From contig NZ_CP134049.1 of NCBI RefSeq assembly GCF_031582965.1, positions 3,866,925-3,930,924 of the forward strand: a stretch of 64,000 nt of DNA, given 5' to 3'. The position numbers were made by a program, and so were the translations under genes. Below are positions 1-9,894 of this stretch, one piece after another. Origin of the DNA: Bacillus sp. NEB1478. GTDB taxonomy: Bacteria > Bacillota > Bacilli > Bacillales > Fictibacillaceae. The notes under the pieces were generated by a model. It ran no database searches, was not told where the DNA came from, and was given only the letters and a program-made list of their open reading frames with translations. How positions within the stretch are numbered: the stretch's first letter is position 1; every line of letters starts with the position of its first letter.

Positions 1-484
1 CAGTCGGCAGATCCTTTACTGTTAAAGAATCTCCAATTTCCAGTGAGTCGACAGCTACTTCAAGCTGTTCCGGGAAATCAGCAGGCAATGCCTTAACTGA
101 AACTTCAGCTAGGACACGCTGCAAGATTCCGCCTTCCTTAACTCCTGCAGAATCGCCTGTCAGAACAACAGGTACCTCTGCTTCTGTTTCTTTATTTAAA
201 TCTAACGCAATAAAGTCAATGTGTGTAATTGCATCTTTTAATGGATGTACTTGCATCTCCTGTACCATGACAGAATAATTCTTTCCACCCACTTTTAATT
301 TGAGAACGCCATTTTTACCGACTTCTCTATATGCTTTAATAAATTCAGGTTCATCAACTGATAAGGAGACTGACTCTGTTCCATAGCCATAAAGGTTTGC
401 CGGAACGTGCCCTTTACTTCTTAATTCAGTTAAAAATGAGCGTTTATCTGTATTACGTTTTTCGACTGTTAAATTAGTTGCCAC
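1..484 (-). CDS. ctc: 50S ribosomal protein L25 / general stress protein Ctc (partial, 3' end outside window)
   Basis: This is the N-terminal 161 codons of a bL25 (TL5/CTC) protein, which binds 5S rRNA in the large subunit; in Bacillus it is also a stress protein. The reading frame opens at GTG (484-482), giving MATNLTVEKR and then a motif like RSKGHVPANLYG that is typical of the L25 N-terminal 5S-binding barrel. The CTC-specific second domain begins near residue 95 (EVPVVLTGDS). An AGGAAAGGTGG ribosome site lies upstream of the GTG, and no ATG competes. The gene runs off the left edge of the window, so its full length is unknown. It is the last gene of the spoVG-glmU-prs-ctc block but has its own candidate sigma-B promoter, as ctc has in B. 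subtilis. Family assignment is very secure. Confidence 0.93.
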   Translation of the reverse strand, partial: MATNLTVEKRNTDKRSFLTELRSKGHVPANLYGYGTESVSLSVDEPEFIKAYREVGKNGVLKLKVGGKNYSVMVQEMQVHPLKDAITHIDFIALDLNKETEAEVPVVLTGDSAGVKEGGILQRVLAEVSVKALPADFPEQLEVAVDSLEIGDSLTVKDLPT

Positions 485-524
485 TTCTAGTTCCACCTTT
501 CCTATTTCGGGTCTCTATTAAGGA

Positions 525-550
525 TTACCCGAAGTGGTCGGTTTTAAAAC
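525..550 (-). promoter_or_regulatory. Candidate sigma-B promoter of ctc
   Basis: On the minus strand, GTTTTA (550-545), 14 nt, then GGGTAA (530-525) lies 41 nt upstream of the ctc start. The general-stress sigma-B consensus is GTTTAA-N12-15-GGGTAT, so each hexamer has one mismatch. In B. subtilis ctc is the classical sigma-B gene, which makes the match meaningful. A 7-bp inverted repeat (TTCGGGT / ACCCGAA, 506-533) overlaps the -10 element. Confidence 0.55.
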
Positions 551-579
551 TTGAAGTTCACAATCGCTTTTTTTATGTT

Positions 580-840
580 AGTAAAAGGCTGTTTTCGTAA
601 ACTTTGTTGCTCTTGAATGTGGTTGATTTCCGTTCCAGGCTACTCGCTTTCCGCAGGGCGTGCGGTGAGTCCCACAGGACAAGGAAAAGCAACAGCCGCG
701 ATACATCGCACGAAGAAAATGTGCTTTTCATTTTAGAGGAGTCTTGTACCTTCCCCTCCTACAAACTTGTCGATGAAGATAACGTACAAAAAGCGTCAAA
801 AGCAACAAACTTTTAGAAAAAGTTTGTTGCTTTTGACAAG
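580..840. repeat. Interspersed Bacillaceae-type non-coding repeat, degenerate
   Basis: The ctc-prs gap holds a segment starting with GGCTGTTTTCGTAAACTTTG, followed by GTTGATTTCCGTTCCAGG and CGCTTTCCGCAGGGCG, and ending in a near-perfect hairpin. From memory, these phrases recur as a non-coding interspersed repeat in many Bacillaceae genomes. The short reading frame across it (604-816, plus) is just a translation of the repeat. The phrase GATTTACGAAAACAGCC recurs near 15197, after rsmI, as a short fragment of the same edge. I see no transposase. Confidence 0.6.
786..837 (-). terminator. Long hairpin downstream of prs, likely terminator
   Basis: A perfect 20-bp inverted repeat (795-814 and 818-837) has only a 3-nt loop and is followed on the minus strand by GCTTTTTG. 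It lies about 100 bp past the prs stop and is the only good terminator candidate for prs. It is also the end of the interspersed repeat, so its role as a terminator may be secondary. Confidence 0.55.
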
Positions 841-938
841 TTACTATTCGATATAAAGCTGATTTCTCCGCTCAGAGTGCTGCTCCAGTAAAATTCTCGC
901 ACTTTTTGCTGCATTAACTTTTTATCGTTTTTTAAATC

Positions 939-1889
939 TTAATCAAACAACTTAGAAACTGACAGTTGTTCGTGTACACGGATGATTGCCTCACCAAGTA
1001 ATGGTGCTACTGAAAGCTGCGTCACTTTGTCAATTTTCTTTTCTTCCGGAAGAACAATCGTGTTTGTAACGACTAATTCTTTAATTTGAGAATTTTGGAT
1101 GCGATCCATTGCCGGTCCAGAAAGAACAGGGTGTGTACAGCATGCATAAACTTCTTTAGCTCCATTCTCAACTAAAGCATTAGCAGCTAAAGTGATTGTA
1201 CCCGCTGTGTCGATAATATCGTCGATAAGGATGGCTGTCTTTCCTTCAATATTACCTACAATGTTCATGACTTCTGAAACATTCGGACGAGGACGTCGCT
1301 TATCAATAATAGCGATCGGCGCCTTTAAGCGGTCTGCCATTTTACGCGCTCTCGTTACACCACCATGGTCAGGAGAAACGATAACGATATCATCCAATTC
1401 TTTATTTGCAAAATAGTTAGCTAATATAGGTACACCTAAAAGTTGGTCTACCGGGATATCAAAGAAGCCTTGAATCTGAGGTGCATGTAGATCAATTGCT
1501 ATTACGCGTGTAGCCCCTGCTGTTTCCAGTAGGTTAGCAACAAGTTTAGCCGTGATTGGTTCACGAGCTCGTGCTTTACGATCTTGTCTCGCGTATCCAT
1601 AGTAGGGCATAACAACATTAATCGTTTTTGCAGATGCACGTTTTAGTGCATCGATCATAATTAAAAGTTCCATTAAGTGCTGATTAACAGGGTCGCTCGT
1701 GGATTGAATAACATATACTTCACATCCGCGAATACTTTCTTCAATATTAATCTGAATTTCCCCGTCACTAAATTTCGTTACAGAGCTTTCTCCTAGTTCA
1801 ATACCGATGTGCTGAGCAATCTCTTTTGATAATTCTTTGTTTGAATTTAATGTGAAAACTTTTAATGTAGGATCTACATACGTACTCAT
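939..1889 (-). CDS. prs: Ribose-phosphate pyrophosphokinase (PRPP synthetase)
   Basis: This enzyme makes 5-phosphoribosyl-1-pyrophosphate from ribose 5-phosphate and ATP, the cytoplasmic precursor for purines, pyrimidines, NAD, His and Trp. The 316 residues align end to end with bacterial class I Prs. Visible motifs are [16 protein letters not shown] (ATP and regulatory flexible loop region), the metal and ribose site around [15 protein letters not shown], and the PRPP-binding loop [11 protein letters not shown] near residue 220. An ATG four codons upstream (1901) touches the GGGGAAGG ribosome site directly, so I chose the second ATG, which also matches the usual MSxx start. It lies 31 bp after glmU in a glmU-prs unit, the standard Bacillus arrangement. 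Function is not in doubt; only the start is. Confidence 0.96.
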   Translation of the reverse strand: MSTYVDPTLKVFTLNSNKELSKEIAQHIGIELGESSVTKFSDGEIQINIEESIRGCEVYVIQSTSDPVNQHLMELLIMIDALKRASAKTINVVMPYYGYARQDRKARAREPITAKLVANLLETAGATRVIAIDLHAPQIQGFFDIPVDQLLGVPILANYFANKELDDIVIVSPDHGGVTRARKMADRLKAPIAIIDKRRPRPNVSEVMNIVGNIEGKTAILIDDIIDTAGTITLAANALVENGAKEVYACCTHPVLSGPAMDRIQNSQIKELVVTNTIVLPEEKKIDKVTQLSVAPLLGEAIIRVHEQLSVSKLFD

Positions 1890-1920
1890 TGATGGATTCA
1901 TCCTTCCCCACTCTTAATAT

Positions 1921-3303
1921 TTATTGGTTTTGTTTTTCATTAAGCTTCTGAACATAGTTCTCTTTAACCGTTTGACGGGCTCTTGCAATAGATAATGATT
2001 CAGCCGGAACATTCTCGGTAATTGTAGAACCTGCTGCGACATAAGCGTTCTTGCCAACCGTAACAGGAGCTACGAGGTTAGAATTACACCCAATGAAGGC
2101 ACCATCTTCTACTTTTGTGAGGAACTTGTTTTTTCCATCGTAATTCACAGTTATGGATCCACAGCCCAAGTTCACATCTTTTCCAATCTCAGCATCACCG
2201 ATATAACTTAAATGAGACGCCTTACTGCCTGTGCTCATAACAGATTTCTTAATTTCAACAAAGTTTCCAATCTTAACATTGTTCTCTAAAATAGATTTTG
2301 GACGGATATGAGCAAACGGACCAACTGCCGTGTCATTACCCACTTCACTATCGTGGACAACAGATTGACGAATCGTGTTTCCACTGCCAATCACACTGTC
2401 TTTAATTTCAGAATGCGGACCAATGATGTTCTCCTCACCAATCTTTACATTTCCTAAAATAACAGTGCCTGGATAAATCACTGTATCAATTCCGATTTCT
2501 GCATCATCAGAAATGTACGTTTGCTCTGGATCGATCAATGTTACGCCATTTCTCATATGACGTTCATTAATACGCTTTTTCATTATGCCTTCTGCTTGAG
2601 AAAGAGCTACGCGATCATTTACACCTAAAGTTTCGTTAAAATCAGGCGTTGTATAAGCTGCAATTACTTCCCCAGCATTCTGAAGGATTTCAATAACGTC
2701 CGGCAAATAATACTCACCCTGAACATTATCATTGTTCACTTGTTTTAACGCTTCAAAAAGTGCTTTATTATCAAAACAGTAAGTTCCTGTGTTGATTTCA
2801 TTCACTTTGCGTTCTTCTTCTGACGCGTCTTTATGCTCAACATTACGCGCAACAGTCCCTTGACTGTTGCGGATAATTCGGCCGTATCCCGTTGGATCTT
2901 CCGGCTTAGCAGTAAGGATTGTTGCCTTAGCACCTGTAGTCTGATGTTCTGCGATTAGCTTTTCCATTGTTTCAGACTTGATTAAAGGAGTATCACCACA
3001 AACAACCAAAGTGATTCCTTCTTCATTTGCTAATACTTTATCTGCTTGCATAACAGCATGTGCTGTACCGAGCTGCTCTTCTTGCAGAACATACTCGATT
3101 TGATCGCTGCCTAATTGATCTTGAACTTTTTCAGCTCCATGACCGACAACTACAACCATTTTCTCCATCTCTAGAGAATTAACCTGATCCACAACATGCT
3201 GAACCATAGGCTTTCCGCATACAGAATGTAATACTTTATATAATTTGGATTTCATTCTTGTTCCTTGACCTGCAGCAAGAATGACCGCATAACGTTTTGT
3301 CAT
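1921..3303 (-). CDS. glmU: Bifunctional UDP-N-acetylglucosamine pyrophosphorylase / glucosamine-1-phosphate N-acetyltransferase
   Basis: GlmU performs the last two steps to UDP-GlcNAc for peptidoglycan and teichoic acids: acetylation of GlcN-1-P, then uridylyl transfer. The 460 residues match the usual 455-460. The N-terminal Rossmann-like uridyltransferase domain (about 1-230) has the signature [18 protein letters not shown] at residues 9-26, with Tyr where many homologues have Pro. The C-terminal half (about 250-455) is a left-handed beta helix of hexapeptide repeats, with the acetyltransferase segment [18 protein letters not shown] near residue 365. The start is supported by GGAGGTTCACT. 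It lies between spoVG and prs as in B. subtilis. Essential housekeeping gene, nothing odd. Confidence 0.97.
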   Translation of the reverse strand: MTKRYAVILAAGQGTRMKSKLYKVLHSVCGKPMVQHVVDQVNSLEMEKMVVVVGHGAEKVQDQLGSDQIEYVLQEEQLGTAHAVMQADKVLANEEGITLVVCGDTPLIKSETMEKLIAEHQTTGAKATILTAKPEDPTGYGRIIRNSQGTVARNVEHKDASEEERKVNEINTGTYCFDNKALFEALKQVNNDNVQGEYYLPDVIEILQNAGEVIAAYTTPDFNETLGVNDRVALSQAEGIMKKRINERHMRNGVTLIDPEQTYISDDAEIGIDTVIYPGTVILGNVKIGEENIIGPHSEIKDSVIGSGNTIRQSVVHDSEVGNDTAVGPFAHIRPKSILENNVKIGNFVEIKKSVMSTGSKASHLSYIGDAEIGKDVNLGCGSITVNYDGKNKFLTKVEDGAFIGCNSNLVAPVTVGKNAYVAAGSTITENVPAESLSIARARQTVKENYVQKLNEKQNQ

Positions 3304-3460
3304 AGTGAACCTCCATCCATTTTCCTATTTCTAAACATACCATTACGAATATATCTTAAAAGAGTGGGTATTTCAAGGAGTGGAAGAGGATTGTCAATGG
3401 ATTGATAAAAAGTCGGGAAATTTTCTAGTATTGTGGAGAACGCTTTTATAAAAAAAGACA

Positions 3461-3498
3461 AATAAAAAAGAACCTAATCATTGTAGTTGACCAGGTCC
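3461..3498 (-). terminator. Rho-independent terminator after spoVG
   Basis: GGACCTGGTC and GATTAGGTTC pair over 10 bp with G-U wobbles, followed by a run of U on the minus strand. It separates the spoVG transcript from glmU. Confidence 0.75.
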
Positions 3499-3515
3499 TC
3501 GATTCTTATAAGGAA

Positions 3516-3806
3516 TTAAGAAGCTCCTGCTTCTTCTAAAGCAGACTCCATTTCTCCCATACGGTGATATTCTGTTAATACCGCATTTTGAATCTTCTCA
3601 CGAGTAGTTGAAGTGATTGGATGCGCGATATCACGGAACTCTCCATCTGGTGTTCGTTTGCTTGGCATAGCCACGAACATTCCATTATTGCCATCAATTA
3701 CACGAATATCATGAATAACAAATTCATGATCGATTGTAATGGAGGCAATCGCTTTCATACGGCCTTCTGTATTAACACGGCGTAATCTAACGTCTGTTAC
3801 TTCCAC
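3516..3806 (-). CDS. spoVG: Regulator of septation and sporulation SpoVG
   Basis: SpoVG is a small dimeric nucleic-acid-binding protein that affects asymmetric septation and, in other Firmicutes, capsule and virulence genes. The 96 residues match the family ([34 protein letters not shown]). It starts with GTG after AAAGGTGG at 9-nt spacing. A sigma-H promoter precedes it and a terminator follows, so it is probably transcribed mainly on its own. The AT-rich stretch upstream of the promoter is where AbrB represses spoVG in B. subtilis; abrB is also in this window. Identification is secure. Confidence 0.96.
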   Translation of the reverse strand: MEVTDVRLRRVNTEGRMKAIASITIDHEFVIHDIRVIDGNNGMFVAMPSKRTPDGEFRDIAHPITSTTREKIQNAVLTEYHRMGEMESALEEAGAS

Positions 3807-3848
3807 TTACAAACACCACCTTTTTCCAATAATAAGAACGTAATACTA

Positions 3849-3877
3849 CAATTCTGCAACATTTTACAAATTCCTTC
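3849..3877 (-). promoter_or_regulatory. Sigma-H promoter of spoVG
   Basis: On the minus strand GAAGGAATT, 11 nt, then GCAGAATTG fits the sigma-H consensus (RnAGGAwww and RnnGAATww) with the same spacing as I recall for B. subtilis spoVG. A strongly AT-rich stretch (3881-3912) sits upstream, as expected for an UP-like AbrB target. Confidence 0.8.
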
Positions 3878-3968
3878 TTTGAATAATAAAAATTTTTAAA
3901 AAATTTAAAATAGAGGTTTACATTATGAAATATCGGTTTTTAATATTCATAGTTAAACAGATCCAGGC

Positions 3969-4000
3969 AAAAAAAATAAGCCCCTTTAAAGGAGCTTATT
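3969..4000 (-). terminator. Terminator after ridA, overlapping its stop codon
   Basis: AATAAGCTCC and GGGGCTTATT pair around TTTAAA and are followed by eight U. The ridA stop codon (3998-3996) lies inside the first arm, so ribosomes finishing ridA must clear the hairpin. Confidence 0.85.
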
Positions 4001-4370
4001 CTACAACTGCAATCACTTCAATTTCAACTTTTGCATCTTTTGGCAAACGAGCCACTTCTACACATGAGCGCGCTGGTTTGTGTTCAGAGAAATACTTTCC
4101 GTATACATCATTAATATCTGCAAATTCATTCATATCTTTAATAAATACTGTAGCCTTAATCACCTTATTTAGTGATGAGCCCGCTTCTTCTAAAACAGCT
4201 TCTAAATTGCGGAACACTTGATGAGTCTGCTCTTTTACATCACCTTCAAGCATCACACCATCTTTTGTAAGCGGAATCTGACCTGAACTAAAAAATAAAT
4301 TATTTAATACGATCCCTTGAGAGTATGGACCAATTGCTGCAGGTGCTTCTGAAGTATGAACTTTTTTCAT
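3996..4370 (-). CDS. ridA: RidA family enamine/imine deaminase (YabJ)
   Basis: RidA hydrolyses reactive 2-aminoacrylate and related enamines released by PLP enzymes; in B. subtilis YabJ is needed for full purine repression. The 124-residue YjgF/YER057c/UK114 protein has the signature near residue 105 ([23 protein letters not shown]) with the catalytic-site Arg and the conserved Cys. Its ATG overlaps the purR stop as TAATG, indicating translational coupling with purR. A terminator ends the purR-ridA unit. Secure assignment; the physiological substrate is inferred from the family. Confidence 0.95.
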   Translation of the reverse strand: MKKVHTSEAPAAIGPYSQGIVLNNLFFSSGQIPLTKDGVMLEGDVKEQTHQVFRNLEAVLEEAGSSLNKVIKATVFIKDMNEFADINDVYGKYFSEHKPARSCVEVARLPKDAKVEIEVIAVVE

Positions 4371-5200
4371 TATGCATTCCCTCCATTAAAAAAATAATTT
4401 CCTTTTTCAACTTCAATTCGATTCTCTTTTTCATTCACTTTGGCTAAGCGGGCAATAGAAACGTAATCATCTACTAAGCGCTCTGATACTTCTTCTGCTT
4501 CAACAAGAACTCCAATCCCTTCAATATGGGCCTGAAATTCTTCAATTAAACTGATCATGCCTTTGATCGTTCCGCCGGCTTTCATGAAGTCATCAATAAT
4601 GAGCACGCGCGCGCCTTGTTTGATGCTTCTTCTGGCAAGGGCCATCGTTTGGATCCGTTTAGTTGATCCAGAAACGTAATTAATGCTTACGGTGGAGCCT
4701 TCTGTTACCCTGCTATTGCTTCTTACCACAACTACTGGAACATTTAAATAACTTGCTACCGCATAAGCAAGCGGTATTCCTTTCGTCGCGATCGTCATGA
4801 CTACATCAATCTTTCGCGATGAAAAAATGGAGGAGAATAAACGACCGACTTGGTTAACCAATCTCGGGTTGCCGATAATATCTGTTACGTACAGATATCC
4901 TCCGGGCAAAATGCGACTTGGATCTTCTAAAAGCTGAATCAGTTCACTCACTGTCGTTTCAGCTTCTGCTTGATCGATGCCTGGAATATATTTAACTCCG
5001 CCTGCTGCACCGGGCACAGTTTGAACCTGCCCTAATCCATGCTGTTCAAAATGATCTTTAATAATCGCTAAGTCTTCACTAATAGAAGATTTTGCGGATT
5101 CATACCGTTCAACGAAATAAGACAAAGGAATGAGCTGATGGGGATGGTGAAGTAGATAGGCTGTTAAATCTACCATTCTTCCGCTTCTTTTTAATTTCAT
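4370..5200 (-). CDS. purR: Purine operon repressor PurR
   Basis: PurR represses purine biosynthesis genes; PRPP prevents DNA binding and ppGpp competes with it. The 276-residue protein has an N-terminal winged helix ([20 protein letters not shown], about 1-75) and a C-terminal phosphoribosyltransferase-like domain with the PRPP loop [17 protein letters not shown] near residue 200. ATG at 5200 has GGAGG 7 nt upstream; a TTG four codons earlier has no ribosome site. The upstream sequence carries ACATTCGG, loosely like half a PurBox, so autoregulation is possible but not shown. It is coupled to ridA. prs, the PRPP source, is nearby. Confidence 0.96.
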   Translation of the reverse strand: MKLKRSGRMVDLTAYLLHHPHQLIPLSYFVERYESAKSSISEDLAIIKDHFEQHGLGQVQTVPGAAGGVKYIPGIDQAEAETTVSELIQLLEDPSRILPGGYLYVTDIIGNPRLVNQVGRLFSSIFSSRKIDVVMTIATKGIPLAYAVASYLNVPVVVVRSNSRVTEGSTVSINYVSGSTKRIQTMALARRSIKQGARVLIIDDFMKAGGTIKGMISLIEEFQAHIEGIGVLVEAEEVSERLVDDYVSIARLAKVNEKENRIEVEKGNYFFNGGNA

Positions 5201-5260
5201 AATATCCTCCAAAACCGAATGTTTGAAGATAATATAACATTTTTATACGGATTTTATCAA

Positions 5261-6124
5261 TCATTCCCCTAAAAGGCGAACCGCATAAACTTCATGACAA
5301 AATCCTCTGAGTCCGTTATAAACTCTTTGAAGCCTTGATTCATGCTGAAATAATCCAAATACAGTCGGACCACTTCCGCTCATTAATACAGCATCAGCCC
5401 CTAGCCTCATCATCTGTTCTTTTATATGCTTCACTTCCGGGTACATTGGAAGGGTAACCGATTCTAGAACGTTTCCTAACAAGTTGCAGATTTGCTCATA
5501 GTCCTTCCCTTCAATAGCACGAACCATTCCGTCCACGTCAGGATGCTTAATGTTTTTCAGCTTTAAGTTTCGATATACTTCCCCTGTCGAAACTCCGATT
5601 GGAGGCTTTGCTAACAAAACCCAGCAAGGTGGCGGTGATGGTATATGCTGAATCTTCTCTCCGCGTCCAGTGGCTAATGCTGTTCCACCATACACGCAGA
5701 AAGACACATCAGAGCCGATCTTTGCTCCAAGTTCTGCAATTTCGTCTACTGAAAGCCCTAAATCCCATAGCTCATTAAGTCCTTTTAAGGTAGCAGCAGC
5801 ATCACTGCTTCCTCCCGCTAAACCTGCAGCGACAGGAATATGTTTTGATATATGTATAAAAACACCTTTTTTTACGCCAAACGTTTCTTTTAGAAGTTTA
5901 GCTGCCTGGTAAGCCAAATTTCTTTCGTCAAGTGGTACAAATCCGCCAGAACTCTCAATTTTGATTTCATTTGTTTCTAATAAAGTCAGTTCGATCCGGT
6001 CTGCCAGATCAACCGTTGTCATGACCATAGCAACTTCATGAAAACCATCGTCTCTTTTTCTTAACGCATCTAGAGACAGATTAATTTTTGCCGGAGCTTT
6101 AATGGATACTTTATTATTCGTCAT
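5261..6124 (-). CDS. ispE: 4-diphosphocytidyl-2-C-methyl-D-erythritol kinase
   Basis: IspE phosphorylates CDP-ME in the MEP pathway to isoprenoids (undecaprenyl carrier, quinones). It is a GHMP kinase of 287 residues, the usual length. The N-terminal substrate motif [10 protein letters not shown] is at residues 11-20, the ATP-binding glycine-rich motif [15 protein letters not shown] is near 95-109, and the C-terminal GHMP motif [11 protein letters not shown] is near 245. AGGGA lies 6 nt before the ATG. It sits between sspF and purR as in B. subtilis. Confidence 0.96.
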   Translation of the reverse strand: MTNNKVSIKAPAKINLSLDALRKRDDGFHEVAMVMTTVDLADRIELTLLETNEIKIESSGGFVPLDERNLAYQAAKLLKETFGVKKGVFIHISKHIPVAAGLAGGSSDAAATLKGLNELWDLGLSVDEIAELGAKIGSDVSFCVYGGTALATGRGEKIQHIPSPPPCWVLLAKPPIGVSTGEVYRNLKLKNIKHPDVDGMVRAIEGKDYEQICNLLGNVLESVTLPMYPEVKHIKEQMMRLGADAVLMSGSGPTVFGLFQHESRLQRVYNGLRGFCHEVYAVRLLGE

Positions 6125-6214
6125 CTTTATCCCTGCCTAAAAAATCTTACACAATTTTGATATTTTTAATAGTAACACAGTATGATGCGTTATATGTAAT
6201 GAAAATCAAACATA

Positions 6215-6250
6215 GAGGAAAACCGAAGAGCTGTCTCCACTCTCCGGTTT
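6215..6250 (-). terminator. Terminator after sspF
   Basis: ACCGGAGAG pairs with CTCTTCGGT and is followed by TTTTCCTCT on the minus strand. The tract is moderately T-rich. Confidence 0.65.
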
Positions 6251-6263
6251 CAATATCGCATAC

Positions 6264-6443
6264 TTACTTATTTCGATTGCTTAAGCCTTGCTCAGCTATC
6301 TCCAGTGCGCGTTTCACCATATTCCCTGCATCTTTTGAAGAAATGCCTCCCCAGCCTTCACGCTGAACAGTATCATAAAAACCAAGTTCTTTTGCAATTT
6401 CTGTTTTTAAAGCTTCCGACATCATTGGTTTTTTCTGGCTCAT
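6264..6443 (-). CDS. sspF: Small acid-soluble spore protein, alpha/beta-like minor SASP (SspF)
   Basis: The 59-residue protein ([20 protein letters not shown], then [23 protein letters not shown]) matches B. subtilis SspF, a minor alpha/beta-type SASP that coats forespore DNA and protects it. The conserved GFYDTV and GWG...DAGNMV blocks are present. ATG at 6443 has GGGGG 7 nt upstream, but that ribosome site forms one arm of a 12-bp inverted repeat (see separate entry). It would be expected to be transcribed by sigma-G; I could not pick a convincing -35/-10 pair. It lies between veg and ispE as in B. subtilis. Confidence 0.93.
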   Translation of the reverse strand: MSQKKPMMSEALKTEIAKELGFYDTVQREGWGGISSKDAGNMVKRALEIAEQGLSNRNK

Positions 6444-6447
6444 GATG

Positions 6448-6499
6448 AAACCCCCTTTTATTATGCGATACAGAATAGTATCTCCAGAAAAGGGGGTTT
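6448..6499 (-). promoter_or_regulatory. 12-bp inverted repeat that sequesters the sspF ribosome binding site
   Basis: On the minus strand AAACCCCCTTTT (6499-6488) is perfectly complementary to AAAAGGGGGTTT (6459-6448), with a 28-nt loop. The second arm contains the whole Shine-Dalgarno sequence of sspF, ending 4 nt before the ATG. No U-run follows, so it is not a terminator. If the transcript begins upstream of 6499, translation should be restrained by this stem. Confidence 0.6.
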
Positions 6500-6570
6500 A
6501 GTTTCTTCAACTTTTATATATGTATATTTTAATTTTAACTGTTTTCGTTAATTGCTATTAAAAAAGGGTA

Positions 6571-6602
6571 AAAAAATAGCAGTAAAGAGTTCTTACTGCC
6601 CG
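6571..6602 (-). terminator. Terminator after veg
   Basis: GCAGTAA and TTACTGC pair around GAACTCT and are followed by ATTTTTTT. The veg stop codon (6595-6593) is in the first arm. Confidence 0.8.
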
Positions 6603-6853
6603 ATTGCTGCTTGTGTATCTTCTAAGAATGTAAGTTCTACTGTTTCTGTGAGTACATCCGCGTAACTATAAGAAACACGTTCGAAAGCGTTGGTGTCCTG
6701 ATCTAATTTGATAATAAAAACCGCTGGGTATGTTTCTTCAAGCGTTCCAAGTCGTTCGATCGTTTTGCGCCGTCCGCCGTTAGCCCGTAAAGAAAGTCTT
6801 CTACCCACGTTAGACTCTAAAGAGCGTCTAATGTCAACAATTGTTTTACCCAT
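6593..6853 (-). CDS. veg: Veg protein, biofilm-related regulator
   Basis: Veg is an abundant small protein made from one of the strongest vegetative promoters of B. subtilis; there it antagonises SinR and promotes biofilm matrix expression. The 86 residues match Veg throughout ([36 protein letters not shown]). AGGTGG precedes the ATG. It has its own strong promoter and terminator, hence a short monocistronic mRNA. The mechanism here is inferred from B. subtilis. Confidence 0.95.
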   Translation of the reverse strand: MGKTIVDIRRSLESNVGRRLSLRANGGRRKTIERLGTLEETYPAVFIIKLDQDTNAFERVSYSYADVLTETVELTFLEDTQAAIGQ

Positions 6854-6877
6854 TTAGGCTCCACCTCACTTAGACAA

Positions 6878-6907
6878 ATTATAACACAAATCGTGTTTAT
6901 TTGTCAA
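6878..6907 (-). promoter_or_regulatory. Strong sigma-A promoter of veg
   Basis: On the minus strand TTGACA (6907-6902), 18 nt, TATAAT (6883-6878), with TG one base before the -10 (extended -10). Both hexamers are exact consensus, in line with the known strength of Pveg. Confidence 0.9.
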
Positions 6908-7024
6908 AATAAAATTTTTATTATAGCAAGCAAAGTAATTTCGTGTCAATGACTTATTATCCTTTTTTTACTTTTTTTAGTATGACTCAACTTTTATTTT
7001 TTATGTATAAAAAGAAAGAAAAGA

Positions 7025-7050
7025 GAAAAAACCCCGGCAACCCGGAGTTT
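7025..7050 (-). terminator. Terminator after yabG
   Basis: CTCCGG and CCGGGG pair around GTTG, with a U-run on the minus strand, immediately after the yabG stop. Confidence 0.75.
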
Positions 7051-7916
7051 TATGGCTTTGTTTTTATAGGCATTCCTGTTCTGAGAAATCCTTTTGATTC
7101 GACACCACCTAAACCTTCTTTTCCGGTAAGTGTGTTTCTCAAAACATCCATAACGTTCACTCTGTCCATAAATGAGGTTAAACTAATTTTCGACACAATG
7201 TATACAGGATCAAGCGCGTGAATATTAATCCGGGCTGGCGAACTCGCAAAGTTTGATCCTACTTTGATCAGCGACTCAAAATGGGATTGGCATGCACCGG
7301 CAAATATCATTAGATGATCAAGGTTTGTATACTTTCTTCTAACTTCCCGAACAGTTCTAATAAAATATTTAGTATGTCGATAAGCATTTACATCCGAAAT
7401 GTCGCCCTTTGACTTCAAATAAGCATCATGACCTGTGATAACGAGTATATCCGGTCTGACTTCATCTACAAGTGCTGGAACTTTATCAGGCATTTCTGTT
7501 TCTTTCATATGAATCCCATACACAGGAACGCCGAGCTTTTTATATAGTTCCAAACATTTATTTAAATAAAGCGGGTCTCCATCAATGTGAAGGACTCTGC
7601 CTGGCAATTCAAAGTATGATTGATCATATTGATACCCGTTTGTTGAAAGGTACTCCCTTTTTTGTCTAAGTAAGTAATAATCTTGCCTAAAAAGCTTTAA
7701 TGATGATTCTTCTTTCTCTTTTACAACTTGGCGGTGTTCAGACATGTGCTTATCATCTACAACAAATAAATCATTAATAGGAGCATCCGCCCATAACCTG
7801 AGTTCTTCTCCCGCTAGTTCTGCGATTGTTCGATCTTCACTAAAACCAACTATTCGAAAAAGCAAATCTCTTTTGTAAGAATTCCTGCTTACAATGGATC
7901 CAATCTCTAGTTTCAT
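7050..7916 (-). CDS. yabG: Sporulation-specific cysteine protease YabG
   Basis: YabG (peptidase family U57) trims spore coat proteins such as SafA and SpoIVA so that they can be crosslinked during coat maturation; in B. subtilis it is made in the mother cell under sigma-K. The 288-residue protein is the usual length and has the conserved core (LHIDGDPLYLNKCLELYKKL near 107-126; ILVITGHDAYLK; LMIFAGACQSHFE near 202-214, containing the likely catalytic Cys and nearby His). No signal peptide, consistent with action inside the mother cell. It is flanked by rsmA and veg as in B. subtilis. I saw no convincing sigma-K promoter. Confidence 0.93.
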   Translation of the reverse strand: MKLEIGSIVSRNSYKRDLLFRIVGFSEDRTIAELAGEELRLWADAPINDLFVVDDKHMSEHRQVVKEKEESSLKLFRQDYYLLRQKREYLSTNGYQYDQSYFELPGRVLHIDGDPLYLNKCLELYKKLGVPVYGIHMKETEMPDKVPALVDEVRPDILVITGHDAYLKSKGDISDVNAYRHTKYFIRTVREVRRKYTNLDHLMIFAGACQSHFESLIKVGSNFASSPARINIHALDPVYIVSKISLTSFMDRVNVMDVLRNTLTGKEGLGGVESKGFLRTGMPIKTKP

Positions 7917-8003
7917 TTTACTCCCCCTATTTGGAGTAACAAGCTCCTCTGCTCAGAATGTTCCTTTTATATGAGTATGTTAGGGCAGGGGGAATAATGA
8001 GGT

Positions 8004-9450
<1,447 letters not shown>

Positions 9451-9636
9451 GATTTCCTCCAAAACGGTGAAACCTTTTTCAGTTTAATTGCGTCTAATGG
9501 GTAGAACGAAAAAATAATCTTTTACTAGTATAACCCAGGCGTCAAGAAAGTCTAGATTCACATATGTAATTCACCGTTTTAACAGCTTATTCGTAGTTTT
9601 AAAAGCTAACCTGCCGGGAAAACTATAGTACAAAGA

Positions 9637-9835
9637 GATTCGCCGTTTATCATTCCAATCATTTGTTGATTTAGAAACGAGCAATTCTTGCACGAAGACA
9701 GCGAGTTGCGACGAGTAACCGCAGGAGCAGCAAGAAGGTCGAGGAAGTGAAGTTTCGAGGAGCGCATGCGTATTATACATACGTGAGCACCGCAGAAACA
9801 AAACTGACAAAGAGATTCGACGCTTATCAATCAAC
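9637..9835 (+). repeat. Member of the rrn-spacer structured repeat family, with internal insertion
   Basis: The segment starts GATTCGCCGTTTATCATTCC, has AGAAGGTCGAGGAAGTGAAG and a hairpin CGTAT-TATAC-ATACG, and ends with a second GATTCGACGCTTATCA at 9814. It is the same unit as the tandem array at 39.68 kb but carries about 53 extra bases after TTAGAAACGAGCAA. It abuts the yabE terminator. Several overlapping reading frames run through it, but they are translations of the repeat and have no homologue I recognise. The rest of the gap (9451-9636) shows nothing clear. Confidence 0.75.
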
Positions 9836-9866
9836 AAAAAGGCACAGGGAAATTACCCCGTGCCTA
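9836..9866 (-). terminator. Terminator after yabE
   Basis: GGCACGGGG pairs with CCCTGTGCC around TAATTT, followed by TTTTTG on the minus strand. Confidence 0.85.
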
Positions 9867-9894
9867 AATATCAACTATTGTTATATCTATTATA

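Noticed and set aside
604..816. A 70-codon plus-strand frame between ctc and prs
   Set aside because: It reads through an interspersed non-coding repeat; it has no ribosome binding site or recognisable protein family.
9571..9837. Two overlapping minus-strand frames of 74 and 88 codons
   Set aside because: They lie in a copy of the structured repeat family and share peptides with frames in the 39.7-kb array.
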